Origin: Cladosporium sp. IMV 00045
Lineage: Eukaryota; Ascomycota; Dothideomycetes; Cladosporiales; Cladosporiaceae
Assembly: GCA_001931905.2 (NCBI GenBank)
Contig: MSJI02000650.1
Location: 1 to 64,000, forward strand
Reading direction: 5' to 3'
DNA: 64,000 nucleotides
Positions 31,377 through 41,488 of the stretch are shown one piece after another; within the stretch, counting starts at the first letter, position 1; each line of letters begins with the position of its first letter. The notes under the pieces were generated by a model. The model ran no database searches. It worked only from the letters and a program-made list of their open reading frames with translations, and was not told the origin of the DNA. The translations under genes and the position numbers were made by a program.

Positions 31377-32819
31377 ATGGCCGCCACATCTCGACAACAA
31401 TCATCATCAACATCCTCCTCAGCCATGCCTTACAACACTCGACGAAAATCCCTCTCGCTGTCGGAGCTCGGCATCACCGTACCCAAGCGCGCACGAGTAG
31501 CTGTTCAGCCATCACCACCCAACACCGCCGTCGATGGAGAGGAGCCGCCCGTCAAGAAATCCAAGCGATCGCATAACTCTACTTCACCCACCGTAGGCGA
31601 CATGAGCCCTCCACGAGCCACTGCCATCCGTTTCAAAGACGAAAAGCCAAAACAACCTGCTGCGTTGTCGCCGCCTCCTTCGCCAGCCAGGGAGGGAGAC
31701 AGCAAGGTCGACATCGAGGGAATACGCGACGAGATTGTTGTTGGCGCGATACAACAACTCGAAAAGACGGGTAACAGGCCGCATTTGGTCAAGGAACTCT
31801 CCGCTATACTTGCGACAAACATTCCGGCCGTCGAAAGGTACGCTTGCGCAAAATCATCCCTTCATCCAGAAGACAGAACTAACATTCTCTTCAGATCCGC
31901 GAACCCGTCTGCCCTTATTTCAGCTCGCCTCACAGCTTACCTCAACCGATCATGGCCTGCCATCAGCCCTTGTCCTTTGGCCAAGGACCTTTCGCCTAGC
32001 CACCCTCGCCGACTCTTCTTCTACCTCACAACAATGCCACCTCAGCCAATGCCCGAACATGTCGACCCTATACCCAAACACAACCGCATCATCTCACCTT
32101 CCCTCTCCTCCGCTTCGGCTGCCGATGAAGAAGACGAACGTTACAACCGCGCGCGCGCTGCCATGTCGCCTTCCCCGGAAGTCGACCTATCTTCTCCCGA
32201 ACTCGACGACGAAAATTGCGACCCTGTTGGATCCTTTTCGAGTCGCAACTCCATGTCGAGAGAACACCCTCCCACGACCACGAACCTCGCCCACAACCGC
32301 CGCGCCGCCAGCCCTCAACTGGAACGCGAGGAGCGCGACTTCAAACAAACCGCAAACCTTCTCCACGAACAGGCGCGACTCCGTCGAGCGAGCGAAGAAG
32401 ACGTAAAAATGGCCGATACCGCAGCAGGGGCCGAGCTGGACTCGGGCAGTGTTGCTCAATCCGTGGAAAACGACAGCAACGAGGAAGAAGAAGATACCGA
32501 AGCCGCAGCGGAGCTCTTCCAGCACGCCGAGCACCTCAGACCATACGTACGCGTCGCGATGGAATTCAGCAGTCCCGTTTTGCAGGCGCGCAGCTTGGAC
32601 GACAACACTACTGGCGGCGCAAACGAAGCGGAAATCGGTGGAAGCCCGCTCAAGCACGAGCGCAAAGACGAGTGCATGGAGGGCTTGATGACGCTGGATC
32701 TGGACGATGTCAGCAACGAGCGAGCCGCGGCCGTGGATACGTTCGCGTGGGAAAGCTTGCAGAGCCCGGAGAACATCGAACTTTCCGAGCTGGACGATAT
32801 GTTCGATGCGTTTCCTTGA
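31377..32819 (+). CDS. GDS1: GDS1-like winged-helix protein
   Basis: Homologue of yeast Gds1, a nuclear-linked factor tied to mitochondrial and nutrient signalling. Start 31377 gives MAATSRQQSSSTSSSAMPYN; ATG 31425 (MPYNTRRKSLSLSELGI) is the alternative and is where conservation begins. The core winged-helix block runs VDIEGIRDEIVVGAIQQLEK, TGNRPHLVKELSAIL, then ARLTAYLNRSWPAISPCPLA and RRLFFYLTTMPPQPMPE. Inside it is a 57-nt intron, 31838-31894 (GTACGC...AACTAAC...TTCAG). It is in frame and stop-free, so an unspliced reading simply adds 19 residues after VER; removing it joins VER to SANPSALIS, as in relatives. The spliced product is 461 aa. The C-terminal half is acidic and low-complexity, ending ELSELDDMFDAFP, likely an activation-type tail. 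Confidence 0.92.
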   Translation: MAATSRQQSSSTSSSAMPYNTRRKSLSLSELGITVPKRARVAVQPSPPNTAVDGEEPPVKKSKRSHNSTSPTVGDMSPPRATAIRFKDEKPKQPAALSPPPSPAREGDSKVDIEGIRDEIVVGAIQQLEKTGNRPHLVKELSAILATNIPAVERYACAKSSLHPEDRTNILFRSANPSALISARLTAYLNRSWPAISPCPLAKDLSPSHPRRLFFYLTTMPPQPMPEHVDPIPKHNRIISPSLSSASAADEEDERYNRARAAMSPSPEVDLSSPELDDENCDPVGSFSSRNSMSREHPPTTTNLAHNRRAASPQLEREERDFKQTANLLHEQARLRRASEEDVKMADTAAGAELDSGSVAQSVENDSNEEEEDTEAAAELFQHAEHLRPYVRVAMEFSSPVLQARSLDDNTTGGANEAEIGGSPLKHERKDECMEGLMTLDLDDVSNERAAAVDTFAWESLQSPENIELSELDDMFDAFP

Positions 32820-33865
32820 GACGGCTTGTCGGTGGCATCCGCAAACTTATTTTCTCCATCGCCGCAGCAAGCGGACGAAACTTTTCAAAAGAATTTGTAT
32901 TACTACTATTATAAAAAATGGGGGGGCCGGTAACAAAAAGACACAAGGTGTATGGGAAGACTTCGAGGGTATGGGACGCAAGTCCTCCAAACATGAAAGA
33001 GTGAGAAGATTGTAGGACAAGGCAAGACGAAGAGGAGGGGAGAGAAGAAGGAACCCAAACGAATCTCCTTTTTTACATGTATGCGTTGTCCACAAAAGAT
33101 CTACCTTTTTTTGTTTTGATATTTCGGTGTTTGGTTGGCCTGGCGCCACGAGAAAAAGGAAAAGGAAGGAAATGGTTGTTTTTTCACTGCGAAGCGTGCG
33201 TCTATCTTCTCATCTCTTCTTTTTTCGCTTTCCAAGATCTCCCATCTTTTTCAATGTACCATTGTTCTTGTGTTCATCACATCTCTTCTTCTTCTCTCCT
33301 TTCTTAGCTGGCAATCTGTTAGTTTTTTCCCCCCTCTTTGAAGTAGATATACAAATGAATCAAGAAAAATAATCTCCTCGCTACGTGAAATTGAATACGA
33401 TGAACCGAGGACTTTTCTTGTAATGTTTTGCTCCGCTTTGAAATGACGCTCTTAAGGACTCTTTGTGAGGTCTAGGAATACAGCTTTATATATATATATA
33501 TGTGCAGAGTTACAATGCCGGTGGAGCAGGCCGTTCGGAGTCTTCCCATAGGTAAGAGGAGATCAATTAGATCGGCTGGTCTTGAATACTTATTTTGATA
33601 CCTGGGAGAATTAATCGCGTTAGCCGTACTGCATTTACTTCTCGATCATCAAAGCGAGGATGAGTAGGTCAAAGCTTGAAAGCCAATTGTAATTGGCACG
33701 ATCAGAAAAAAAGGAATCGATAAGATCACGCGACGAGAGTTAAGGCGTCGTCAAAGTCCCGTCTTGAAATATTTGGTTGTGATTGGAGTCATCATAATAG
33801 ATGCTTTTTTGTCGGGGCGCAAAGAGAAAAATGTCAGATGGCTTACCTGGACGGGAGCGATTTGC
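32820..33865. other. Intergenic, convergent 3' flanks, low-complexity tracts
   Basis: About 1 kb between convergent genes, T-rich and low in complexity (for example 33090-33330), with a (TA)7 microsatellite at 33487-33500. Short frames are lysine/phenylalanine-biased artefacts of these tracts. No gene was seen. Confidence 0.5.
33487..33500. repeat. (TA)7 microsatellite
   Basis: Uninterrupted TA dinucleotide run in the 3' flank of the GDS1 gene. Confidence 0.95.
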
Positions 33866-35056
33866 TCATTTCAAACCAAACCAACTCCGCCAACTCGAAC
33901 CCTTCGACTCCTCCCCAACAGCATCAGCATCAGCATTCGCAGCATTCGCAGCTACCCCCTTCCTCGAAGGCGAAGGCCTCAACTCATAAATCCACGTCGT
34001 GCCCAAATGCTTCCTCTTCTCAGCCACGACTTCCAACCCCGTCTCGTCCGCCACCGACCGCACGATCGCGCCTATATCGCGATTGTACCAACACCCGTGG
34101 ATCTCGGCGTGCTTCTGGCCCGAAGAGTCGAGAATGTTGTTCAGCCACGCGTAGTCGCTGCGGCCGTGCTCGAGGAGCAGGATGCGCGAGTCTGGGTTGG
34201 TCATGTCGAGGTGGCGGGTCATGTTGCGGATCAGTTGGTGCGGGAAGGGGGTGGAGCAGATTCCCATTGTTTGGATTATGGTGTCGTATTTGCCCCCGGT
34301 TGGGGAGGGGGGCATGGGATCCAGAGCGGAGCAGGTTGAGAAGCGGATTGAGAGGCCCGGTTTGAACTTCTGGCTGGAGTTGCTGCTGTCCGTGGATGGA
34401 TAGTGGGTTTGCCATTTCTTCTTACAGACATCGACCATTTGCGCGCTCAGGTCGATGAACGTCAGGCTGTCGATGGCGCTCGCCGGGCTCAGGTCGTAGT
34501 AGCCGATGTTCCTGCCGGTGCCGCAGGACACTTCCAGGACGTGGCCTCTGCATTGTTGCGAGAGGGTTTTGCGAACTCCCAAGAGCCCCATGAGGCGTTC
34601 AGACACGCCCACTTCGCTGTCGAAGCTGTCGGCCGTGTCGTCGTAGACGCTCGCGACGTCTTTCTGGCTTTCCAGGTCGCGCACGCCGCAGTTCTCCGCT
34701 GCGCGGCTGGCGGTGTAGAGGAGCTGCGTGATGTAGAAGCCCATCGCTGCGGCGAGGACGCTCATGCCCACCCATCCGAAGGTCCCTGAGGCGGATTTCC
34801 CGCTTGGGTCGTTGAGGGGTTGCATTGGCCGTACGGGCGTTGCATGTTCATGTGCTGATGGGGGGAGCTCTTTGCTCTTCATAGAAGGAGCATTTGAAGT
34901 TCTTGGTTTGGAACGGGTGCTCACACCCGATCGCAAGGATGGAATCACATGGCGATTGATCAAAGCCGGGCGGAGAGCCTGTCTCGCCTGTGAATTTCTC
35001 GCAGAGAGAGCGGTTGTCCGCGAGAGAACTGGATTGGAAAAACGAAAAGAAGACAT
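33866..35056 (-). CDS. OMS1: OMS1-like mitochondrial inner-membrane methyltransferase
   Basis: Class I SAM-dependent methyltransferase similar to yeast Oms1, an inner-membrane protein found as a suppressor of oxa1 mutants. Single exon, 396 aa. Residues 1-50 are Arg/Ser-rich with almost no acids (MSSFRFSNPVLSRTTALSAR), a good mitochondrial presequence. One membrane segment lies at about 94-114 (GWVGMSVLAAAMGFYITQLL). The Rossmann methyltransferase fold follows, with motif I HVLEVSCGTGRNIGYY (about 172-187), an acidic strand-2 end in SLTFIDLSAQM, and motif IV-like KYDTIIQTMGICS. The last 30 residues are a low-complexity Ala/Asp/Glu tail. Substrate unknown. It is divergent from the FAD oxidase gene. 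Confidence 0.88.
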   Translation of the reverse strand: MSSFRFSNPVLSRTTALSARNSQARQALRPALINRHVIPSLRSGVSTRSKPRTSNAPSMKSKELPPSAHEHATPVRPMQPLNDPSGKSASGTFGWVGMSVLAAAMGFYITQLLYTASRAAENCGVRDLESQKDVASVYDDTADSFDSEVGVSERLMGLLGVRKTLSQQCRGHVLEVSCGTGRNIGYYDLSPASAIDSLTFIDLSAQMVDVCKKKWQTHYPSTDSSNSSQKFKPGLSIRFSTCSALDPMPPSPTGGKYDTIIQTMGICSTPFPHQLIRNMTRHLDMTNPDSRILLLEHGRSDYAWLNNILDSSGQKHAEIHGCWYNRDIGAIVRSVADETGLEVVAEKRKHLGTTWIYELRPSPSRKGVAANAANADADAVGEESKGSSWRSWFGLK

Positions 35057-35447
35057 GTGTGCTCGCGGCGAGAGGGTTCGAGTTTTATGGGTGCTTCCTC
35101 TGCGATGATGATGTCGTCGCAGCCACTTCGGCGGTAATGGCCATGCACGTCCGAAGACAGCGGAGAGGTTCAGATGCGCGATCGCGCTAGGAAGAGGCTA
35201 TTTTTGCTAGGCTTCTGGAAATTTGAGGTCCGCCATGGTTTCGTCCTGGAAAAGAGGAACTTGTTATTCTATAGAAATACGATCGCTGATCTGTACCTTC
35301 TGCCATTTCGGACCTTGCGCCTATCTCCCTTCGTATCTCGTAATTATTCGAAAATCTTGCTGGCTGCTATTACCACCGTCGTTACTACTGCATCTGCTAC
35401 ATCGGGATTCTGTCTGCACCGGTATCGGTGCTGCCTCCTAAAAAAAC
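35057..35447. promoter_or_regulatory. Divergent promoter between OMS1-like and FAD oxidase genes
   Basis: 391 bp shared by two divergent genes. No canonical TATA box is obvious. The plus-strand start is preceded by an A-rich ctaaaaaaac just upstream of ATG 35448. Confidence 0.4.
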
Positions 35448-36812
35448 ATGTCTGACTCTATACCTGCATCAATTATCATCGTGGGCGCTGGCGTCTTCGG
35501 TCTGGGAACTGCTTATGCTCTTGCGCAAAGGGAGGATTACAAGAACACCAAAATTACCGTTCTTGACCGTTCCACCTTCCCGGCTCCCGACTCTTCGAGC
35601 GTCGACTCAAGCCGTATCATCCGCGCCGACTATGCCGACTACTACTACAGCGCACTATGCATGGAATCGCTGAAGGAATGGCGTGGCGAATGGGGCCAGG
35701 ACGGTCGCTACCATGAGACCGGTCTTGGCGTGTTGGTGAACGGTGACCTCGGTGGCAAGGTGGCCATGCAGCAGGAGATGCAGCGGAATTTGCAGAAGCA
35801 GGGCTTGAGACTCGGCAGGAAGGAAGATGGCGGCCAAATCACTGTCCTGGACGATGAGGCTGCCGTTCAGGCCGTTGCGCCTAACATGCCAGGTGCTGCT
35901 GGTCAGAGTGGTTATGTCAACTGGACTTCCGGCTGGGCAGACGCTGAGGCTGGCATGCGTTATCTCCTGGAGAAAGTCAAGGCTACTGGCCGTGTTGAGC
36001 TCAAGACTGCTGAGGTCAAGAGTTTGATTTTCGACCACACCAATGGCTCTGTCCCTGGTGTTGAGCTTGTCAGTGGGGAGAAATTGTTCGCGGATCTAAC
36101 AGTCCTCGCTGCCGGAGCGTGGTCGCCCAAGTTCATTGACCTGCGCGGTCGTGCAAGCGCCTCAGGCCAGATCCTCACCTACATCGACATCACCGCCGAA
36201 GAAGAGGAGAGGCTGAAAGACCAACCTGTCCTGCTCAACTTCACCAACGGCATGTTCGTCATCCCGCCTCGCCACAAGCAGCTCAAAATCGCCCGTCACG
36301 GCTACGGCTACGCCAACTTCAAAACGATCCCTCACCCCGAACATCCCGAATCCGGCGAGACGATCAAAGTCTCCCTCCCCAAGACGAAGTACGACGATCC
36401 TCACATGGAGATTCCCCAGGAAGGCCAGGACGCCTGCCGTGCTTTCCTGAAGGAGTGCCTACCAGAGTTCGCGAACCGTCCGTGGGTGCACACCAGGATT
36501 TGCTGGTACACCGACACCCCCACCGGCGACTGGATCATCGACCACCACCCCAAGTACAAGGGCCTGTTCGTCGCGACGGGCGGCTCCGGCCACGGGTACA
36601 AGTTCGTTCCCAAGATTGGCGAGAGGATCGTGGACGTCATCAAGAGACAGCCGCGCGACGACCTAGGCACCGCGCTGCAGAAGAAGTGGTCGTGGCCTGA
36701 GCAGAAATACCACTTCGACCACGTTTGGACGAACGATTGGCGCGGCGGCAGCAAGGGTATGATTTTGGATGAGGAGCTTAAGAGAGGCCAGAGGCCGCAG
36801 TCGAAGTTGTAG
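35448..36812 (+). CDS. Peroxisomal FAD-dependent amine oxidase (sarcosine/fructosyl amino acid oxidase family)
   Basis: Flavoenzyme of the MSOX/FAOX (DAO-fold) family that oxidises secondary amines such as sarcosine, pipecolate or fructosyl amino acids, releasing H2O2. Single exon, 454 aa. The dinucleotide-binding motif IIIVGAGVFGLGTAYALAQ lies at residues 9-27. Cys352 in RICWYTDTPTGDWIIDHHP matches the cysteine that binds FAD covalently in MSOX. GGSGHGYKFVPKIGE is the conserved C-terminal FAD/substrate loop. The protein ends QSKL, a perfect type 1 peroxisomal targeting signal, so it should act in peroxisomes beside catalase. Within the family the exact substrate is uncertain; fructosyl amino acid or L-saccharopine/pipecolate oxidase are both possible. 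Confidence 0.93.
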   Translation: MSDSIPASIIIVGAGVFGLGTAYALAQREDYKNTKITVLDRSTFPAPDSSSVDSSRIIRADYADYYYSALCMESLKEWRGEWGQDGRYHETGLGVLVNGDLGGKVAMQQEMQRNLQKQGLRLGRKEDGGQITVLDDEAAVQAVAPNMPGAAGQSGYVNWTSGWADAEAGMRYLLEKVKATGRVELKTAEVKSLIFDHTNGSVPGVELVSGEKLFADLTVLAAGAWSPKFIDLRGRASASGQILTYIDITAEEEERLKDQPVLLNFTNGMFVIPPRHKQLKIARHGYGYANFKTIPHPEHPESGETIKVSLPKTKYDDPHMEIPQEGQDACRAFLKECLPEFANRPWVHTRICWYTDTPTGDWIIDHHPKYKGLFVATGGSGHGYKFVPKIGERIVDVIKRQPRDDLGTALQKKWSWPEQKYHFDHVWTNDWRGGSKGMILDEELKRGQRPQSKL

Positions 36813-37860
36813 ATTTCTTGTAAATTGTACAAAATTTTCTCTCACTTACGGTACTCTCGACGCGCCCAGTCTGCTGCTATTTGCGGTTTCTCAAACTCTC
36901 TTGACACCGAGATGGCCTTCGTTCTGCCGCCGGCGCTTTTCTGGAGTCTCCATGTCTGAGGTTGCGCGCGCTTATTGCTTCGATTAATCATTGCTCGCGT
37001 GACCCCACTGGAGCAATCGCGTGCTCCCGTGACCGCATGGATTGGAAACCGCCGTAGACGACACTTCGGACTCGGTAGTCTGGTCAGCAAACTCACAATC
37101 ATCGATCGGGGAGGGATATCTGTCGGATTGACCTCGACCTCAGCAGGCTGCAATGTTTAGCGACCGGTCTCATCTCGCCTAACGCCATATATGAGTCACC
37201 GTAAATATATGCACTCATGAAACAGCAGGAATGTGCATGTTTGATCTACGACAACATCGAACTAATGCAGGTTCAAGATGCAGTCCGACATGGCTGAATC
37301 ATCCCATTGGTTGTTCGTCAAAAGCTTGGCTTGAACGTCGCTTGATGCTCGCCAGCTTTCTTTAGCCGCCTTGCCCAACCACATCTTACCGAGCGCTTAC
37401 AGGTATGCTATGCCGATGCTCAGCATTACCGGAGCAGCGATTTCCGTCGAGTTCTGCACTGCCTTGCAGCGGCGTTGTTGGCGGTAAATTAACTGCGCGC
37501 TTCCCTCGAGCCGTTTCATCCATGCAGGCGCCGATTACGAGCTTCGTCGCCTGTAGTGCGAAGCTGCTGTTGTCCACTAGTTGTCCAGAAATCGGTAAAA
37601 GACAAGTTCTCATGGGAGATAGATGCTCCTAGTGCAGATCTGGAAGAATCCAAAACAAGACGATGAAACCGACCTGCGGAGCTTCAGTGGTATTTGGAAA
37701 TGGCCCAAATATATCATACCGCCCATCCGGACGGTAGGTCCACCACGCACAACATCCGCACGGCCTTCAGGTTTGTTTCAGGACCTCGACAGTGTGCCGC
37801 TAAATTCTCTAGCATCCTTGTCGTACGCAATACCGTTCGCTGTAAAGCGATGCGGACGTC

Positions 37861-37867
37861 TATATAG
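37861..37867 (+). promoter_or_regulatory. Candidate TATA box
   Basis: TATATAG about 250 bases upstream of ATG 38109 and 24 bases upstream of the small upstream ORF. The spacing would imply a leader of roughly 200 nt. Motif alone, no experimental support. Confidence 0.3.
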
Positions 37868-37884
37868 ATAGACGCGCAGTTACC

Positions 37885-38004
37885 ATGGCTTCCTCTTCCC
37901 TCTCAGTCATCACCAACAGTTCGCTTTTGCGTCTTGTGCCTTCGACGAGCCCACGAGTCTCCTTGTTGTTCGGGGTTTCATTTGTTCTACTTCCCTTTGC
38001 ATAG
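37885..38004 (+). other. Upstream open reading frame (39 codons)
   Basis: ATG in good context (taccATGG) opens MASSSLSVITNSSLLRL... and stops at TAG 38002-38004, about 105 bases before the main start at 38109. If the TATA box at 37861 is used, this frame would be close to the 5' end of the mRNA or partly outside it. It could reduce translation of the main gene. Confidence 0.3.
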
Positions 38005-38108
38005 GAGCTGGACTCCGTTTCACTTACCCTCAGCATCAATACATCCATACACACGGCTGGACCGTCATAATATTATCGAAACCGTAACTCGACCCTTGCA
38101 CATTCACC

Positions 38109-39830
38109 ATGGATTCCCGCCAGATGACGCCGCCTCATGCTGCATTCGAGGTTGAAGACTTCGACTTGCAATGTACTGGAGGAAGCACGAGCACAGCATC
38201 CACCTTCTTCCCTCATGATTGGTCTCCGGAATCTGCGATGACCGCAGCCTCTACACCTCCAAGGTCTCCACTGAGGATCAGAGAGACCGGACCGTTGTTA
38301 CTGCCTCGTGTTCGTGCTCAGGATCAGCTCATGGGGTTTGGTCCTGATCCTATGTCGTTTGGACACACCAGGTCGACTTCTCTTGCTAGCAATGATTTCC
38401 CCATGCAGTTCGGAGGTCGCCTTCCGACACCGCAGCGTGAGCAAGATCAATTCACCAACAACACGATGTCTTCATCTTCACTCACCGTGCCTTCGCGCCA
38501 TTCCGTGCCTTTTGATTTTACATCATCCCAGAGGCCTGCCATGGCACACATGAGGTCAAGATCCGCCTCTCAGCTCAGATCACATTCGAGGAACAGCTCA
38601 TCAAGCAGCATTGATGCATCATTACTCAACCGATATGGCTATCCTACCTACAGACAAAGCCCCACCCCACAACCAGCTGGTATGACGACGCCAATGTCGC
38701 GCCCACCCAGCGCAATGAGCTTCCTCACTCCCATTGGCGGGCAGGTACAGAGCTATCCGGCTCGACGACGTACAGCAAGCCCTCCCGCCAACCCATCAAG
38801 ACTTTCCGTGGAGATCAACGAGGCTGCTGATCCAAGCTGGGACATCGAAGAGTCTTCTCTCCTTGACTACCTCACGAAGCCTAACCCCGCACCTTCACTT
38901 ACTCAGCGCACCGTCGAGCCTCGTCCCAGTGGGAAAACCGACTTCTGGTTCGATGTCAGGAACGTTCGAAGTTGGTCCGATTTCACCGTGGACACCATTG
39001 CTGCCGTGCCCAGTTTCTTGGAACTCCTCAAAATCGGTATATCTGCACGTGCTCTTCCCACCCCAGGTCCGGTCAATCTGAGCCCCGAGACCCCAGCACA
39101 ACTCGCAGAACTATGCGCAAAGCACCACGCGGTCAAAGTCAACGCTGCACTGAAAGTCTCACAAGGCGACAAACACATCGAAATCCGCGCCCTCAAATCA
39201 ACATCTGCTGGCGCGAGACAACAACCCAACTTCGTTGCAAGCTACCAGTCCGACGCCGAGAAAACCATCTACGGCGACGGACGCGGGAGAGTCGTCGGCA
39301 TCGTTCGTTGTTTCGACCACTGGCACTCTGGCATGCGGAACGAGTCTGCATTACACAAAATCAACTACCTCCGCGGCCTTGCGCATCTGCACCGCTGCAT
39401 GCGCGAGCACGGCTGTCGGTACGGCTTCATCATGACGGAAATCGAGCTCGTCTGCGTGCGAGCCGGCGGACCCGTCAGTGAAGACTCTGAAGTGCCTCTC
39501 TTCGGCTACCTTGAGCTGGCCGCTCCCATACAAATGTCAACATCAGGTCTTGCAGCGAGCGGAGAGATGCAGATAACCGCGGATCTGGCTCTGTGGTACT
39601 TGCACATGCTCGCCAAGGAGGAGCCGCTTCCGGGCCAGTATACGTGGAGGATGGACGTCGGGGGCGCTGCGGCGCGGTCGAGGAGTCATCATTTGCCGCA
39701 GGACGGTTGGATTCCTGCTGTGCATCAGGTGGACAAACGGGAGGCGAAACGGGCTAGGGGTTGGGTGTTTCCCAATGAGCCTCTGAGCAAGCGTGAGGTG
39801 GGGAAGAAGAGGCAATCTTCAAAATCGTGA
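38109..39830 (+). CDS. Conserved-looking fungal protein, unknown function
   Basis: Single-exon 573-aa protein. Residues 1-260 are low-complexity and Ser/Pro/Thr-rich with Arg-Ser patches (HMRSRSASQLRSHSRNSSSS) and several S/T-P sites, so it is probably phosphorylated and disordered. Residues about 275-500 form a folded domain: GKTDFWFDVRNVRSWSDF, FLELLKIGISARALPTPG, VVGIVRCFDHWHSGMRNES, RYGFIMTEIELVCVRAGG. The C-terminus is basic (REAKRARGWVFPNEPLSKRE, then KKRQSSKS). I recognise this as a type found across filamentous ascomycetes but know no function; some such proteins have been labelled sialidase, which nothing in this sequence supports. There is no signal peptide or membrane segment. Confidence 0.85.
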   Translation: MDSRQMTPPHAAFEVEDFDLQCTGGSTSTASTFFPHDWSPESAMTAASTPPRSPLRIRETGPLLLPRVRAQDQLMGFGPDPMSFGHTRSTSLASNDFPMQFGGRLPTPQREQDQFTNNTMSSSSLTVPSRHSVPFDFTSSQRPAMAHMRSRSASQLRSHSRNSSSSSIDASLLNRYGYPTYRQSPTPQPAGMTTPMSRPPSAMSFLTPIGGQVQSYPARRRTASPPANPSRLSVEINEAADPSWDIEESSLLDYLTKPNPAPSLTQRTVEPRPSGKTDFWFDVRNVRSWSDFTVDTIAAVPSFLELLKIGISARALPTPGPVNLSPETPAQLAELCAKHHAVKVNAALKVSQGDKHIEIRALKSTSAGARQQPNFVASYQSDAEKTIYGDGRGRVVGIVRCFDHWHSGMRNESALHKINYLRGLAHLHRCMREHGCRYGFIMTEIELVCVRAGGPVSEDSEVPLFGYLELAAPIQMSTSGLAASGEMQITADLALWYLHMLAKEEPLPGQYTWRMDVGGAAARSRSHHLPQDGWIPAVHQVDKREAKRARGWVFPNEPLSKREVGKKRQSSKS

Positions 39831-40055
39831 GGATTGAAATCATACGACTCAATGTAGTCGTTTTTTAGTAATAGCGTTCAGCTGGCCTGGACGTGCGATC
39901 GATCTGACGAATAAGCCCGAGAGATAAGAAATCAAAGAGATTAATATTCGCGATTGATCCATTTTCGAATCAAGATACCCAGCGGCGCAAAACTCAGCCG
40001 CATACGCATAGTCATTAGAACCGAAAAGATTTTTTCATCCCTGCCTTCCGCCGCC

Positions 40056-40762
40056 TTACAACTTCCACATCAACAAATTGCCAATCATCTCCCTGCCCGT
40101 GACGAAAGTCGTCCTCCACAGTGTGGGGAAATCGAGCGTCGAGAAGAAGGTGTCGGCGTAGCCGAAGAAGAGCATGGGAGGAATCCAGCCGCGCGCGTAC
40201 TCGAGCGCGAAGCAGGAGGACTCCATCTTGTACTGCTTGACGTCGCCGCGGCGCAGGTGGTGCACGGAGCCCGGCGGGTAGACTTCCGGCTCGAACTCGC
40301 CGGGCACGTAGGCCAGTTGCGTGCCCGTCAGGATGTTGAAGTAGTCGTCCGCCGTGTGGCGGCCCGTGTGCCCTTCGGTGCCGACGGCGGTGCCGAAGAT
40401 GATCAGGTATTCGGTGATGCCTGGGGATTTCGTTAGCTGAGCTTTTGAAGATTCATTTTTGGAGGAGAGTTTTGCTTACTGGCATGAATGATGTACATGG
40501 CACCCATGGCGCCGCCGGCATTATTGAAAATCCACTCCTGCTCGAGGTTCACGTAGGGCTTGGCAGGGGTGGTCTGAAGGTTCGCCACGATGTCGGTGAC
40601 AATGGCGCGGGTGTCGTTGCCATGCTGGGCGACAGCACTCTGCGCGAAAGTGTGCAGCTGAGTCGGGTTGAAAATGTAGAAGCTCTCGAGGTTGGCCTCG
40701 AGGAAAACATAGACGCCGTAAAGAAGCGCTGCTAGCGCTACGAGGAGAGGGACGTTTTTCAT
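40056..40762 (-). CDS. ERG2: C-8 sterol isomerase ERG2
   Basis: Ergosterol-pathway enzyme of the ER that converts fecosterol to episterol (delta-8 to delta-7 isomerisation); homologous to the sigma-1 receptor and a morpholine-fungicide target. Exons 40480-40762 and 40056-40420 join across a 59-nt intron (GTAAGC...GCTAAC...CCCAG) to give 215 aa. [20 protein letters not shown] is the N-terminal membrane anchor. Diagnostic blocks are [74 protein letters not shown] and the C-terminal WIPPML...[12 protein letters not shown]. The start at 40762 is preferred over 40819 because the membrane helix follows directly. All regions are intact. Confidence 0.97.
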
Positions 40763-41488
40763 TATGGACCGGATTAGGAAGCAACCAAAGACGCGTACGG
40801 AGAAGGGAATGACAAGCAAAGTGGCTTAAAGGAAGTAGCAAGAATTGAATTACGGGGGTTGTGTATAAGTAATTGCGAAGAGCGTTGACGGCAATTTTCA
40901 TTAAAGGGGACATCGTACGAGTGAGATCCCTGCGCGCTGATTCGCCGCTGTCCGCGGACTTCACGCCAAGACTGTGAAGGTCTTACGATCTTACGCTGCT
41001 CTCTAGAGCGAATGCGAATGGGGCCTTGTCTAGTCAACATAATCGTTCATGCACAGCAGTCTTAATCAATAATGTCAGGCTGTTATCTGCAAAACGTCTG
41101 ATCGGGTTGGTTTCTCATTTGGGAATGTATGCTATCAGCCACAGAGAAAACTGCTTCGTACAACATCGGCCCACGGATACTCAAGAACACTATTCTAGCT
41201 GAAGCACAACCTGACACAATCAATTCATCCCGCGGTCCTCCGTTCGGTACAACACTTAGCCGATTTGCCTGACCACATTGTGCTCGACCGACATCATACT
41301 GCTTCCACCGATACATCTGTGCTCCGTCCATAATTCTGATCCATCCCAGAGCATTCGATCATGCGGGTTATCAGAGTCGTCGTATCTGATGCTTAGTAAA
41401 TATCGTTACTTTTGTCTATCGTAGTCGTGGTCGGCGGGCAGCATCCGACACCATCTGTTGTTGCCACGAAAATCCTCCCTTTCCTTTG
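40763..41488. other. Intergenic, no gene seen
   Basis: About 0.7 kb with the ERG2 promoter and the 3' flank of the F-box gene. Only short chance frames were seen. No sterol-response element (TCGTATA) was noticed. Confidence 0.4.

Larger units (their letters stand above)
36813..38108. other. Intergenic with candidate TATA box and upstream ORF
   Basis: About 1.3 kb. A minus-strand frame at 36842-37153 ends at a good donor (GTAAGT) but has no convincing partner exon. Near the right end are a TATATAG motif (37861) and a 39-codon upstream ORF before the gene at 38109. Confidence 0.45.

Noticed and set aside
33077..33372. Three overlapping plus-strand frames rich in Phe/Ser
   Set aside because: Artefacts of T-rich low-complexity 3' flank of GDS1.
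36842..37153. Minus-strand 103-codon frame ending WARREYR at a GTAAGT donor
   Set aside because: The only in-frame continuation would be antisense to the FAD oxidase coding region; no family recognised.
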